Shown here: positions 43,362-51,650 of the stretch, in pieces
Layout: each line of letters opens with the position of its first letter
Position numbering within the stretch: position 1 is the stretch's first letter
Assembly: GCF_008365405.1 (NCBI RefSeq)
Contig: NZ_QOKV01000029.1
Span: 1 to 62,184 of the forward strand
Direction of reading: 5' to 3'
DNA: 62,184 bases
DNA from: Azospirillum brasilense
GTDB taxonomy: Bacteria; Pseudomonadota; Alphaproteobacteria; Azospirillales; Azospirillaceae
Notes under the pieces: generated by a model
Databases searched by the model: none
What the model was told of the DNA's origin: nothing
The model's input: the letters and a program-made list of their open reading frames with translations, nothing else
Program-made: the position numbers and the translations under genes

Positions 43362-44972
43362 TTACGTGAACCGTCCTTTTTCCCGAATTTTCCGAAAGCC
43401 GCCGGCGCATGTTTTTGTCTTACATTTTCCTACGACGCGCGACGGTCGCGGAGAAAAATTTGCCGCTGAGCCCCCCTCGCGTGACCCCGGAAAAGCAGAA
43501 CGCCGGGAGCGGTCAGCTCCCGGCGTTCTGTGCGCGGGCTGGAGCCCGTTATTCGCCGCCGGCGGCCTCCCGGCCTCCCGCCGGGCCCGGTACGCCTGCA
43601 GCAAGTTCCGCGAGGACTGCTGCTTCTGTACGGCCATGCGGCGGCCCCTCTCGTGAGCCTGGTGTAGGGCCGCCTGGATTTCCTCGGCGCGATCCTGCTC
43701 CAGGTCGATCTTGCTGTACAGGTCCGGGCGGCGCTCCCGGTCCCTGTGCCACTTCAACAGCTCGCCCGCAGCGCGGTTGCGGTTGCCGACGTAGTCCTCC
43801 CACTCGTCACGGCTGACAAGGTTGGACGGCTTGCGGCCGATGGTTTCGCGCGACTGCTCGTAGTTCCAACAGGCCTGTTCGACCTTGCCCTGCCGGTCGT
43901 AGCGCTCGGCCAGATCCTTCATGTGGCGAGCCATTTCGGCGGTCGAGCCATACTGCGCGTGGTCCTTGTCGATCACACCTAGGCGGTCGGCGTGGTCCAC
44001 CATCTGGTCGAGCTTGTTGGCGTGGCGCGGGTCGTTGGCGATCCGCTCGATCTCCTTCGCCGTGTCACGCAGGCTGGTCAGCTTTTCCTGACGCTGCTGG
44101 TGACGCTCCTCGGGCGAGCTGTGCGCCATGCCAGTCTGCAGCGAATATTCGTATTGGTGAATATCCACGCGGGTCTGCGGGCCGGCCTCAAGACGCCTGA
44201 GGTCGTCGGGGATATGCGGGTTGAATTCCGCCGGCCGGACGACGTTGCTCGTGCCTCGGCGCGGGTCCTGGCTGCGCTGCGGATCGTTGTCCCTGCGCGG
44301 ATCTTGCTGACCCATGCGCGGGTCCTGCCGGTCGCGCTCCATGTCCTGCTGACGGCGCTGCTCGGGCTCTCCGCGACGATGCTCCTGATCGCGCGGCGTT
44401 CCCATATCGTCCCGCCGGAAGGCATCACGCTCCGGCTGATCCCGACGCATGCCGGTGCCACTCTGGTCCTGGCGGCCCTGGTTGATCGAGCGAGGCTGGT
44501 CGTTTGCCGGACGAGACGGCTGACCGCCACTGTAGAGGCTCAGCGCCTCTTTGATGTCCTGATAGCGCGTGACGACCATTTCCCGATGGCGCTGTTCGGC
44601 CAATTCCTCGCTCGACGACATGGGATTGCCGCTGTTGCGGCGCTCCACGCTCTGCTGGCGATATTGGCAGATGTATTCCTCCGCCAAGCGCTGCTCAGCC
44701 CCGAGGGTACGCAGGTGCTCGGCCCGCTGCGCAGGACCGCCGTTTTGCAGGCGCTGCAAATCCTCAAGCTGCATGCGGCCGGCGGCCTCCTGGTTGACGC
44801 CGCGCATGGCAGCGCCCCAGTGCGCCGCCGCCTCACGGCCAGAGCCGCCGCGCTGGAACTGGTCCACCGCGCCGCGCGCCTTGAGGCTGGAGACCTCGGC
44901 GTTGACCCCAGGGGTTCCTCGATTGTTGCTCAGCGCCGGACCACCGGCGCCGACCTTGGGAGATCCACTCAT
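43362..44972 (-). CDS. Large Q/R-rich uncharacterised protein; end probably frameshifted
   Basis: A 536-residue frame starting at an ATG with GGAGG before it and overlapping the previous stop (TGATG). The middle is dominated by R, Q, D and P; the C-terminal third is helical (M-A-R-H-M-K-D-L-A-E-R-Y). The frame runs straight through a perfect hairpin at 43,496-43,530, and the last about 60 residues look non-coding. Another frame gives a TAA at about 43,549, just before that hairpin. A lost or gained base near the end is likely. Function unknown. Confidence 0.6.
   Translation of the reverse strand: MSGSPKVGAGGPALSNNRGTPGVNAEVSSLKARGAVDQFQRGGSGREAAAHWGAAMRGVNQEAAGRMQLEDLQRLQNGGPAQRAEHLRTLGAEQRLAEEYICQYRQQSVERRNSGNPMSSSEELAEQRHREMVVTRYQDIKEALSLYSGGQPSRPANDQPRSINQGRQDQSGTGMRRDQPERDAFRRDDMGTPRDQEHRRGEPEQRRQQDMERDRQDPRMGQQDPRRDNDPQRSQDPRRGTSNVVRPAEFNPHIPDDLRRLEAGPQTRVDIHQYEYSLQTGMAHSSPEERHQQRQEKLTSLRDTAKEIERIANDPRHANKLDQMVDHADRLGVIDKDHAQYGSTAEMARHMKDLAERYDRQGKVEQACWNYEQSRETIGRKPSNLVSRDEWEDYVGNRNRAAGELLKWHRDRERRPDLYSKIDLEQDRAEEIQAALHQAHERGRRMAVQKQQSSRNLLQAYRARREAGRPPAANNGLQPAHRTPGADRSRRSAFPGSREGGSAANFSPRPSRVVGKCKTKTCAGGFRKIREKGRFT
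43496..43530 (-). terminator. Perfect 15-bp hairpin
   Basis: Arms at 43,496-43,510 and 43,516-43,530, 5-base loop, followed on the minus strand by CTTTTCC. It is probably the true end of the three-gene minus operon (46,516 to about 43,549), even though the present frame reads through it. Confidence 0.6.
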
Positions 44973-45533
44973 CAGATTTTCCTCCGTTTCTTCATCGGGG
45001 CCGGGCCGGCAGGCGTCGGCGTGGGAATGGCAGGATTGGGGGCGGCTTTGGGCGCCTGGACAGCGGTCTTTCCGAGAGCGACCGTCGGGGCCGAAAGGGC
45101 AGGGATGTCCACCCTCGCGGCCGTCGATAAAGCCGATGCTCAGTGGCCGGAAACGCGGCCCCTGCACCTTGGCGATGGAGAGCGCGCGGCGGCGCGCGGC
45201 CGCGAAAAGGCTCACCCGCAGGGCCTCGCCAGCGAGACGCTCCTGGTCGATCTGCAGCGATGCATCCTCGACAGGCTCCATGTCCTGCATGGACACCCGG
45301 ATCGTCGCCTCGTCCTCGCCGGGCCGAAGCCGAATTTTCGGCGCTTTGCCGAGTTCGACGCTCACGTTTTCCGGCAGATCAATCTGGTCCATATCCGCCA
45401 GGGGACGTGACCCACCAACCTCAAGGATCGTCGGCGCGTCAGCTATCCCGCCCGGCACCTTGCGTCCGCCGATCTGACGGTGGGCTAGGTCGCCGAACTT
45501 GGCGTACATGCTGTGGCGCTTGATTTTGGCCAT
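44972..45533 (-). pseudogene. Uncharacterised gene with apparent +1 frameshift
   Basis: It starts right after the integrase-like gene (AAGGAGG, TGA, then ATG). About 130 residues (M-A-K-I-K-R-H-S-M-Y...) look coding. Near 45,140-45,100 the frame switches: the original frame becomes cysteine/histidine/serine-rich junk that runs on, in frame, into the next gene. The +1 frame gives V-D-I-P-A-L-S-A-P-T-V-A-L and a P/A-rich tail ending K-K-R-R-K-I, with its TGA overlapping the next ATG. This is a mutation or an assembly indel; programmed shifting is less likely. Confidence 0.55.
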
Positions 45534-45535
45534 AA

Positions 45536-46516
45536 TCAGCCCTCCTTGACCGCGGCGCGGCTGACCTTGAGCTTGTGGCCGGTGCCGACCTCCGACACGA
45601 GCGGGTCGTGCTGCTCCAGGAGGCCGTTGATCTCGTTGCGCTTGAGATACGCGCTGACGCTGGTGCCGGGCGGGATCAGGCCCTTCTCGATGAGGCTCTG
45701 CCCGATTTTCCAATAGCGATGCGCCAAGCCGTTGGCCCTCGGGATGCGAACGATCGTCGAGCCGCCCGCCTCGCGCGCCAATTCGGCCAGAAAATGGGCC
45801 CAGGGCAGGTCAATGGCCGTGACGTGGTAGCGCTCAGGCTGGCCGTATTTGCCATTGTGGGTTTTTGCTGTGCGGGTCACCAGCTCCAGCGCCTGACGCT
45901 CCTCGGCCACGCTCACCTGGACGCCGCGCTGCAGTTCGACGGGCCGAAATCCGGTGAGCAGCTGGACCGCGATGCCGGCGCGATAGACCGAATCCTCGTC
46001 CACCTCGGCCCAGATGAGGCCGGACCGGACGTGGTCCTGGGATTTCAGGACCTTTTTCGCGCCGCCGGCCGGCCGCTCATTGCGGCGCCGATAAGCCTTC
46101 CACCCCTGGCCCTGGATGCGCTTGATGGTCACCGACGGGTCGCGCGGCGGATAAGCGCGGAGCCAGTCGATGCTCTCCCTCATCAGGTACAGCGAGCCAA
46201 TCTTCAGTTCATCATCGCCCGCCGCGACGGCCTCATCGTACAGCTGGAGGGCATTGCGCAGCTGGATGCCGTGGCCGAACGTCACCGAATTTCGGTAGTG
46301 CTGGCGATTTTTGCGGGTGCTCGTGTCATCGGGCGACTTGTCGTTTGGCGCCGCGGTCATCGGTCGGCCCTGCCGGTCCTTCGGCGTGCCGCGCATGTGC
46401 TCCAGGGTTGCGAGGTACAGTTTGGCGACCTTGGCCTGGACGTGCCGCTCGGGCAGCGTCCCGGCCAGGGCGCGCGCCTCGGGTAGGATGAGTCTGGCGA
46501 TGAGGTCGATGTCCAC
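45536..46516 (-). CDS. Degenerate tyrosine recombinase-like protein
   Basis: A 326-residue protein with Q-L-L-T-G-F-R-P-V-E-L (first catalytic-type arginine) at about residue 190. The later part, S-V-S-A-Y-L-K-R-N-E-I-N-G-L-L, sits where H-x-x-R should be but keeps only one arginine, and no C-terminal Y-G motif remains. It looks like an integrase relative that lost catalysis and may be a DNA-binding protein. The shared motif is 32 bp upstream. Confidence 0.6.
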   Translation of the reverse strand: MDIDLIARLILPEARALAGTLPERHVQAKVAKLYLATLEHMRGTPKDRQGRPMTAAPNDKSPDDTSTRKNRQHYRNSVTFGHGIQLRNALQLYDEAVAAGDDELKIGSLYLMRESIDWLRAYPPRDPSVTIKRIQGQGWKAYRRRNERPAGGAKKVLKSQDHVRSGLIWAEVDEDSVYRAGIAVQLLTGFRPVELQRGVQVSVAEERQALELVTRTAKTHNGKYGQPERYHVTAIDLPWAHFLAELAREAGGSTIVRIPRANGLAHRYWKIGQSLIEKGLIPPGTSVSAYLKRNEINGLLEQHDPLVSEVGTGHKLKVSRAAVKEG

Positions 46517-46547
46517 GGCCGTAATCCTGGTTTCCGGAATTCCTCCT

Positions 46548-46599
46548 CATCATCTGCGCACGCGCGAGGGGACGCCAGGCGACCTGGCGGGACCGTCCC
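46548..46599. promoter_or_regulatory. Shared motif and GGGACCGTCCC palindrome
   Basis: In the divergent gap, CGTGCGCAGATGATG (minus strand, 46,562-46,548) lies 32 bp before the start at 46,516, and GGGACCGTCCC is at 46,589-46,599, about 75 bp before the divergent gene at 46,675. Confidence 0.6.
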
Positions 46600-46674
46600 C
46601 GGTGCAGAGGGCATTCCAAGCGAACGAATCCCCCGTTAGGATCGCCGTATCCCCTCTCCGGCAATGCGATACCG

Positions 46675-47550
46675 ATGAACCTCACTTATTTACTCACCGC
46701 AGAGGCAATCGATCCTGAGCAGACAATCGTTTTGCGGCACCGCCCCAAAGAGCCAGCTCTGGCGAAGGTTCTTCCTTGGCTCGCGGAGGAGCGGCCGGAC
46801 CTTTTTGAGGTGTTCCAGTCCGCCCAAGGACAGCAGCTTGAAAAGGCGATGAGCAAGGCTCGCTACATCGCGTCTTTCGTCGCGCATGGTCCGGGGAGGG
46901 CGCTGTTCGTCGGGATGTACGAGTTGACCGGGTCCACATCGATACCGATGCAGACCTTTTGGGATTGGCCGGGGAACGCTGAGCTGCGCGCTTTCGGGAT
47001 GCAGGGTCCAAGCGAGGACGATCCTCGCACAGAGATCCTGATGTTCCAGCAGCAGCATCTCGACAGCTACGCGCACTGGAAGGGCAAGCTCATCATCGAC
47101 TGGCCACCGCCGGAGCGCTCCTGGTGGCGGCGAGCCCACCAGAACGAAATGCCAGTGCACGCCATCCTGGAGGACAGCGCCCTGGAACGCGGGATGCCAC
47201 ACTGGACGGAGCTTGTGTTGTCCTGGGACGAGCTGAACGTGTTGCCGCGCCGATGGCGCGAAACGCTCTCCCAGTGGCGGGGAATCTACTTCATCCGCGA
47301 CCGGTCGGACGGCAAAGCGTATGTCGGCTCGGCAGCGGGGGCGGATAACCTGTTTGGCCGTTGGAAAAACTACGCTGAGACCGGCCACGGTGGAAATAAA
47401 CTGCTGCGGAAGCGAGACCCGCAGAACTTCGTGTTCTCCGTCCTGCAGCGGACATCTCCCGACATGACAATCGAGGAGATTGTTCAACTGGAGGCCGGCT
47501 GGAAGGTCAGGCTGGGCACTCACGCCCTCGACGGGCTCAACGACAACTGA
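46675..47550 (+). CDS. GIY-YIG nuclease-domain protein
   Basis: A 291-residue protein. Residues about 200-280 form a GIY-YIG domain: R-G-I-Y-F-I-R-D-R-S-D-G-K-A-Y-V-G-S-A-A-G, then R-W-K-N-Y, G-H-G-G-N-K and F-V-F-S-V-L-Q, with a late glutamate (Q-L-E-A-G-W-K) as metal ligand. The N-terminal 190 residues are an unrecognised partner domain. It should cut DNA one strand at a time using one metal ion. Stand-alone proteins with this layout occur as accessory nucleases in mobile DNA; a defence role is possible. Confidence 0.85.
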   Translation: MNLTYLLTAEAIDPEQTIVLRHRPKEPALAKVLPWLAEERPDLFEVFQSAQGQQLEKAMSKARYIASFVAHGPGRALFVGMYELTGSTSIPMQTFWDWPGNAELRAFGMQGPSEDDPRTEILMFQQQHLDSYAHWKGKLIIDWPPPERSWWRRAHQNEMPVHAILEDSALERGMPHWTELVLSWDELNVLPRRWRETLSQWRGIYFIRDRSDGKAYVGSAAGADNLFGRWKNYAETGHGGNKLLRKRDPQNFVFSVLQRTSPDMTIEEIVQLEAGWKVRLGTHALDGLNDN

Positions 47551-48535
47551 TCCAGGTGACCCGCCGGACGCACAAAGCGTCCGGCACTGTGTTTTCCCAA
47601 TCCCCCACTTTCCGGCATCCCGTATGTCTGCGGCGTCGAGTTCGACCAGAGGCAAAGGCCCCGTCTGCCCCAGGCCAAAGGCCCCAGTTCGACCAGGGGC
47701 AAAAACCCCGTCCACCCCAGGCCAGCAGCCCCCATAGTCCCGCCAATCCCACCGTCCTCCCGACCGACCAGCAGTCAGGCTGGCCACCGGCCAGGCTATC
47801 CCCCGGCAGCCCCGCCGGCAGGCGCCAAGGATCGCCATCCCCCAAGCGGTAAGGCTCTCCGTACCGGCAACGTACCGTCATTCCACCGTCAAAAAACCGT
47901 ACAAAACTGTTTTGCAGCAGTGGTTTACCGGTAAAATAAGGTATCGTACCGTACGATAATTTATTCTACCAGTACGATACCATCACCGTACCGGTAGGCT
48001 GACGGTACGGTGATGTTTGCCACCAGCACCGCCGATCCGCTGCCGACGGCTGGTTCCCCCGACCATGTTGGGTTCGACCGCCCTGGCCAACCGGGCAGTC
48101 CGCAGGCGACGCCCCAGGCATGCCTAGTCAACCGTCCGGTTCCCTGTCGCACGCCGCCTGACGGCATCGCACACCGTCTGACGGCGTATGTTTTTGTACG
48201 ACGGAAAAACGAACGACCATGACCATGCCTGCCATGGCGGACCGGTCCGCCCACCCGTCGGGCACATCCGGTTACCATGTCGGTTACATGAAAAACCCAG
48301 GATTCCCAACGGGTGTAACCGATTCCTCTCTTGTAACTGTAGATCTGTAGAGTCGTAGGAGTCTAATTTCCGGATTTCTGGAATCCCTCTTATGGCTCTC
48401 GGGAAATATTTTTCTGTATGGGTCTCTGGGGACCGGTTACCCGGTTACTCGGTTACCGGCGGACCGTTTCCGGCGGTTTTTCGCGATGCCCGACGTTGTG
48501 CGCAGATGATCTCCAAACCCCTGGAGGCTCTCATC
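47551..48535. other. 985-bp noncoding region rich in GTAC palindromes and GGTTAC repeats
   Basis: No convincing gene. At 47,940-47,949 / 47,972-47,981 and 47,984-47,992 / 48,004-48,012 are inverted repeats built on CGTAC, in an AT-rich patch. GGTTAC or its complement occurs at 48,270, 48,282, 48,315, 48,435, 48,443 and 48,451, the last three as direct repeats every 8 bp. TTTTGTACGACGGAA lies at 48,192-48,206. It resembles a replication or regulatory region. Confidence 0.5.
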
Positions 48536-48952
48536 ATGACCATGACCGACGCGAACCCGAACGACATCGTGATTTCCGGCAACCTGGCTGCTCGCCTGAC
48601 GGCCCTGAGCCAGCACCTCGACATGCCGAGTGCCCACGAGACGCTGGAGCTTATCCTGCGCTCGGCCGAGGCTCGCCACATCGCCGTGCCTGCCGAGCCG
48701 GCTCGCGGTGACCTGGCGGCGCGCATGGACGCCCTGGAGGCCGAAAACCGCAAGCGCCTGGAGTACCTGGATCGCGACTTCCGCTGGCTCGCGGAAGGCG
48801 TCCGCACCGCGTTCAGCTCGATGCGCAGCTCGATCGACAGCCTGCAGAACTCGACCAACGTCACCGCGCTGGAGCTGCGGACCTTCCGGGGTGAGTTTGA
48901 CGCGTTCCTGTCTGGCGTCGAGGCTGGCCTCGGCGACGACCCGCAGGGCTGA
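48536..48952 (+). CDS. Small coiled-coil protein
   Basis: A 138-residue protein; the ATG at 48,536 has GGAGG nine bases before it. It begins with an N-terminal segment resembling a short DNA-binding or dimerisation unit (N-L-A-A-R-L-T-A-L-S-Q-H-L-D), then a coiled coil from about residue 65 (M-D-A-L-E-A-E-N-R-K-R-L-E-Y-L). No family recognised. A hairpin terminator follows at 49,003. Confidence 0.68.
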   Translation: MTMTDANPNDIVISGNLAARLTALSQHLDMPSAHETLELILRSAEARHIAVPAEPARGDLAARMDALEAENRKRLEYLDRDFRWLAEGVRTAFSSMRSSIDSLQNSTNVTALELRTFRGEFDAFLSGVEAGLGDDPQG

Positions 48953-49002
48953 ACGCCCCGCCGGACTTTCCGTCGTACAAAATCTCACGACATACGACGC
49001 AA

Positions 49003-49037
49003 AAGACCCCGTGCTGCGGCGAGCAGCACGGGGTCTT
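49003..49037 (+). terminator. Hairpin terminator, copy 1
   Basis: 15-bp perfect stem (49,003-49,017 with 49,023-49,037; GACCCCGTGCTGC core), followed by GCTTTG. It lies 50 bp past the stop at 48,952. The stem-loop is identical to copy 2. Confidence 0.75.
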
Positions 49038-49224
49038 GCTTTGTGGGGGAAGGGAGGGCCCTTGGCGCGCTGCGCCGCCGGCTGAACGTGAGGCCCCCGT
49101 CACGCGTACCGACCCAGTGCTGCGGTCAGCTGCACAGGGTCTCGCAACGGAGTGGATGAGGTCCACCGGCAGCGCCGTGGCGCAACCGGTCAACCCTGAC
49201 GTCCGTCAGGCCACCAGGCACAGC

Positions 49225-49259
49225 AAGACCCCGTGCTGCGGCGAGCAGCACGGGGTCTT
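49225..49259. terminator. Hairpin terminator, copy 2
   Basis: The same 35-base stem-loop, 222 bp downstream. It lies about 100 bp beyond the stop of the convergent gene at 49,358, so it may end that transcript on the minus strand. Confidence 0.7.
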
Positions 49260-49357
49260 GGTTTGAAGAAGAGGGGAGGGCAGGCCGCACGCCGCGGCGG
49301 CGCCGGGAAGCCCTGAGAAACCCTGAGCTCGACTTTGGCCAATTTCGGAGCGGAGGG

Positions 49358-49639
49358 TCAGGCGTGGCTCCAGAAGCCCGGCTCGTTGGCGATGTAGTCG
49401 AGGGCGCAATCGAGCGCCATGGTCGCGATCCCGAAAGGCCCTGAGGCTCCCCAGCGCTCGCCGTTCCACCAGAGCACCTGGACCGTGTCGCCGTCACCGG
49501 TTGGGCGCAACCGCGCGACGGGAGCGCGGGTACGCTTGCTGAGGAGTGTGTAGCCGCGCGCCACCTTGCACACGATGACGCCGCTCCCGCGCGCTTGGTT
49601 GAACCCCTCGATGCGCTTCAGCATGGCATCCGCGTTCAT
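49358..49639 (-). CDS. Small uncharacterised protein
   Basis: A 93-residue protein with V-A-R-L-R-P-T-G-D-G-D-T-V-Q-V-L-W-W-N-G-E-R-W, which recalls DUF3024-type small proteins from memory. A single compact beta domain is likely. It sits between two IS-rich segments and points away from the IS701-like transposase. Confidence 0.6.
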   Translation of the reverse strand: MNADAMLKRIEGFNQARGSGVIVCKVARGYTLLSKRTRAPVARLRPTGDGDTVQVLWWNGERWGASGPFGIATMALDCALDYIANEPGFWSHA

Positions 49640-49698
49640 CGTGACCCTCCCGCTCCGACCGGGTTGCCCGATGGTAGCAACCAGCGGGAGCCGCGGTC

Positions 49699-51045
49699 AT
49701 GTCAGCCGTTCCACATAGCCTCGAACGCTGGATGGCGCCGTTCGCGGGGCTGTTCACCCGGCCGACGTGGCGGCATGTCCTGGTGCTGGTCGCGGGGGCG
49801 CTCCTCACCCCGGGGCGGCGCACGGTGACCGCCGCGTTGAGCATCATGGGACGACGGGAGGACGGCGGCTTCGCCACGTTCCATCGCGTGCTTAATCGGA
49901 ACCGCTGGTCGAGCCGTGCCGTCGCTCAGCAGCTCTTCACCCTGCTGGTCGCCACCTTCGTGCCGCAGGGGCCCGTGGTCATTGGTATCGACGAGACGAT
50001 CGAGCGCCGCTGGGGGCCAAAGATCAAGGCGCGCGGCATCTACCGCGACCCGGTGCGCTCCAGCCACGGCCACTTCGTCACGGCCAGCGGCTTGCGCTGG
50101 ATGGTGGTCATGCTGCTGGTGCCGATCCCCTGGGCGGGACGGGTCTGGGCGCTGCCGTTCCTGAGCGCCCTGGCGCCTTTGGAGCGGTTCGCCCGGGAGA
50201 CCGGACGCCGCCATAAGACGCTGACCGACTGGGCGCGCCAACTCCTGCTCCAGGTCCGGCGCTGGTCGCCCGACCGTCCCGTCATCGCGGTGGCCGACAG
50301 CAGCTACGCGGCCATCGAGTTGCTGCGCGATCTGGGTCCCCATCTCACCGTCATCACGCGCTTGCGCCTGGATGCCCGACTGTTCGAACCGGCTCCGCCA
50401 CGGCCTCCGGGCACGATGGGGCGGCCCCGGGTGTCGGGAGCCCGCTTGCCCTCTCTGGCGCAGCGCGTGGACGACCCCACCACCGCCTGGCAGCACGTCC
50501 GGGTCAGCGGCTGGTACGGCGGTGGGGAGCGCCAGTTGGACATCACCTCCGGTACGGCGTTATGGTATCACCCCGGCAAACAGGTTCCGATCCGCTGGGT
50601 TCTGGTGCGCGATCCGCATGGTGCCTTCGAGCCGCAAGGCTTCCTGTGCACCGACCGACAAGCCGAGCCGCTCGCCGTGCTGCGCTGGTTTGTTCGACGT
50701 TGGGCGGTCGAGGTGACCTTCGCCGAGATCCGCCGTCACTTGGGCGTCGAAACCCAACGGCAATGGTCGGACCCGGCGATCGCCCGCACCACCCCGGCGT
50801 TGCTCGGGCTGTTCTCCCTGGTCACGCTGTGGGCCAACGAGATCACGGCGGTGGCGGTCATCCGACCACGTGCCGCGCGATGGTATGCCAAGGCCGAACC
50901 AACCTTCAGTGACGCCCTGGCCGCGGTTCGCTTCCGGCTCTGGAGCGAGACGACTTTCTCATTATCAGCGCTGGGCGGCGACGGCTCAAAACTCCCCGGC
51001 ACTGTGCTCAACCGCCTCATCCAGGCCGCTTGCTTTCCAGCGTGA
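49699..51045 (+). mobile_element. IS701/IS4-like DDE transposase
   Basis: A 448-residue transposase. Acidic triad candidates are in V-I-G-I-D-E-T-I-E-R-R-W-G, V-I-A-V-A-D-S-S-Y and V-E-V-T-F-A-E-I-R-R-H-L-G. The N-terminus (M-A-P-F-A-G-L-F-T-R-P-T-W-R) and R-W-F-V-R-R-W-A-V-E-V-T-F fit the IS701-type branch of IS4 relatives. It looks intact. I could not define terminal repeats or a target duplication, so the element borders are unknown. Confidence 0.85.
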
Positions 51046-51081
51046 ATGAGCAAAGTCGAGCTGAGAAACGCCCGAGAAACG

Positions 51082-51642
51082 TCAGGCCGCCAGGCGCAGC
51101 GCCTGTGGCGAACGGGAAAGACCGAGCGACGGGCGTACAGTCGCCTGCAGCGCCGTCGGTGGACGGGAGCCGCCACCACCGGCAAGCCCTGACCGGAATG
51201 GAGAGCGCTTGGCCATTGCCTTCGGCTGCCGGGGGACCGTGTCCTCGCGGAGGCCCGCCGTCGAAACCACCGCCAGACCAGAGGCCGATCGCCGGGGCGC
51301 CCCAAGCCCTGTCGGGAACTGCCGGGGGACGATGCCTGCGGGCCGGCCGGACGTCGTCAATGGCTGACCAGGGGCAGAGGCATCCGGGCGGACGAACAGA
51401 AGAACCTCGGACCTTCGGATGGCTGCGCCATCGGTGAACCCGCCGCCGGCGGAAACCAGGGGAACCGGATCCGAAGCCACCGTCGTCCGGAGGGGCGTCG
51501 GGGAACGGGTGGCGCCGCCACCGGAGTGAACCGCGGGCGGATGCCCGTCGAGGGGAACTGAGGGCCGCTGGCCGGTGAGGTGAACCGCGGGCCGCAGACT
51601 TTCCGGCGGCCGGAAAGTGGTCGCGCTGGGAAAACACAGTGC
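51082..51642 (-). pseudogene. 3' part of the sigma-factor gene, cut off by IS1595
   Basis: If the IS1595 element and one target repeat are removed, codon 501 of the sigma gene is followed in frame by A-L-C-F-P-S-A-T-T-F-R and 186 more residues ending at this stop. The tail is proline-, serine- and glycine-rich and likely disordered. It is now separated from its start by 1,256 bp. Confidence 0.7.
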
Positions 51643-51650
51643 CGACATTG
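51643..51650 (+). repeat. Target-site duplication, left copy
   Basis: CGACATTG, repeated exactly at 52,899-52,906. Eight bases is the usual duplication length for IS1595-family elements. Confidence 0.9.

Larger units (their letters stand above)
48953..49357. other. Noncoding region with two identical terminators
   Basis: 405 bp without a gene. It holds TTCCGTCGTACAAAA (48,968-48,982, third motif family, minus orientation) and two copies of the same hairpin. A decayed third copy (GTGCTGCGGTCAGCTGCAC, about 49,116) lies between them. Confidence 0.5.

Noticed and set aside
43992..45410. A 472-residue open frame on the plus strand
   Set aside because: It is antisense to the coupled minus-strand operon, has no ribosome site, and its hydrophobic runs mirror R/Q/D-rich coding on the other strand.
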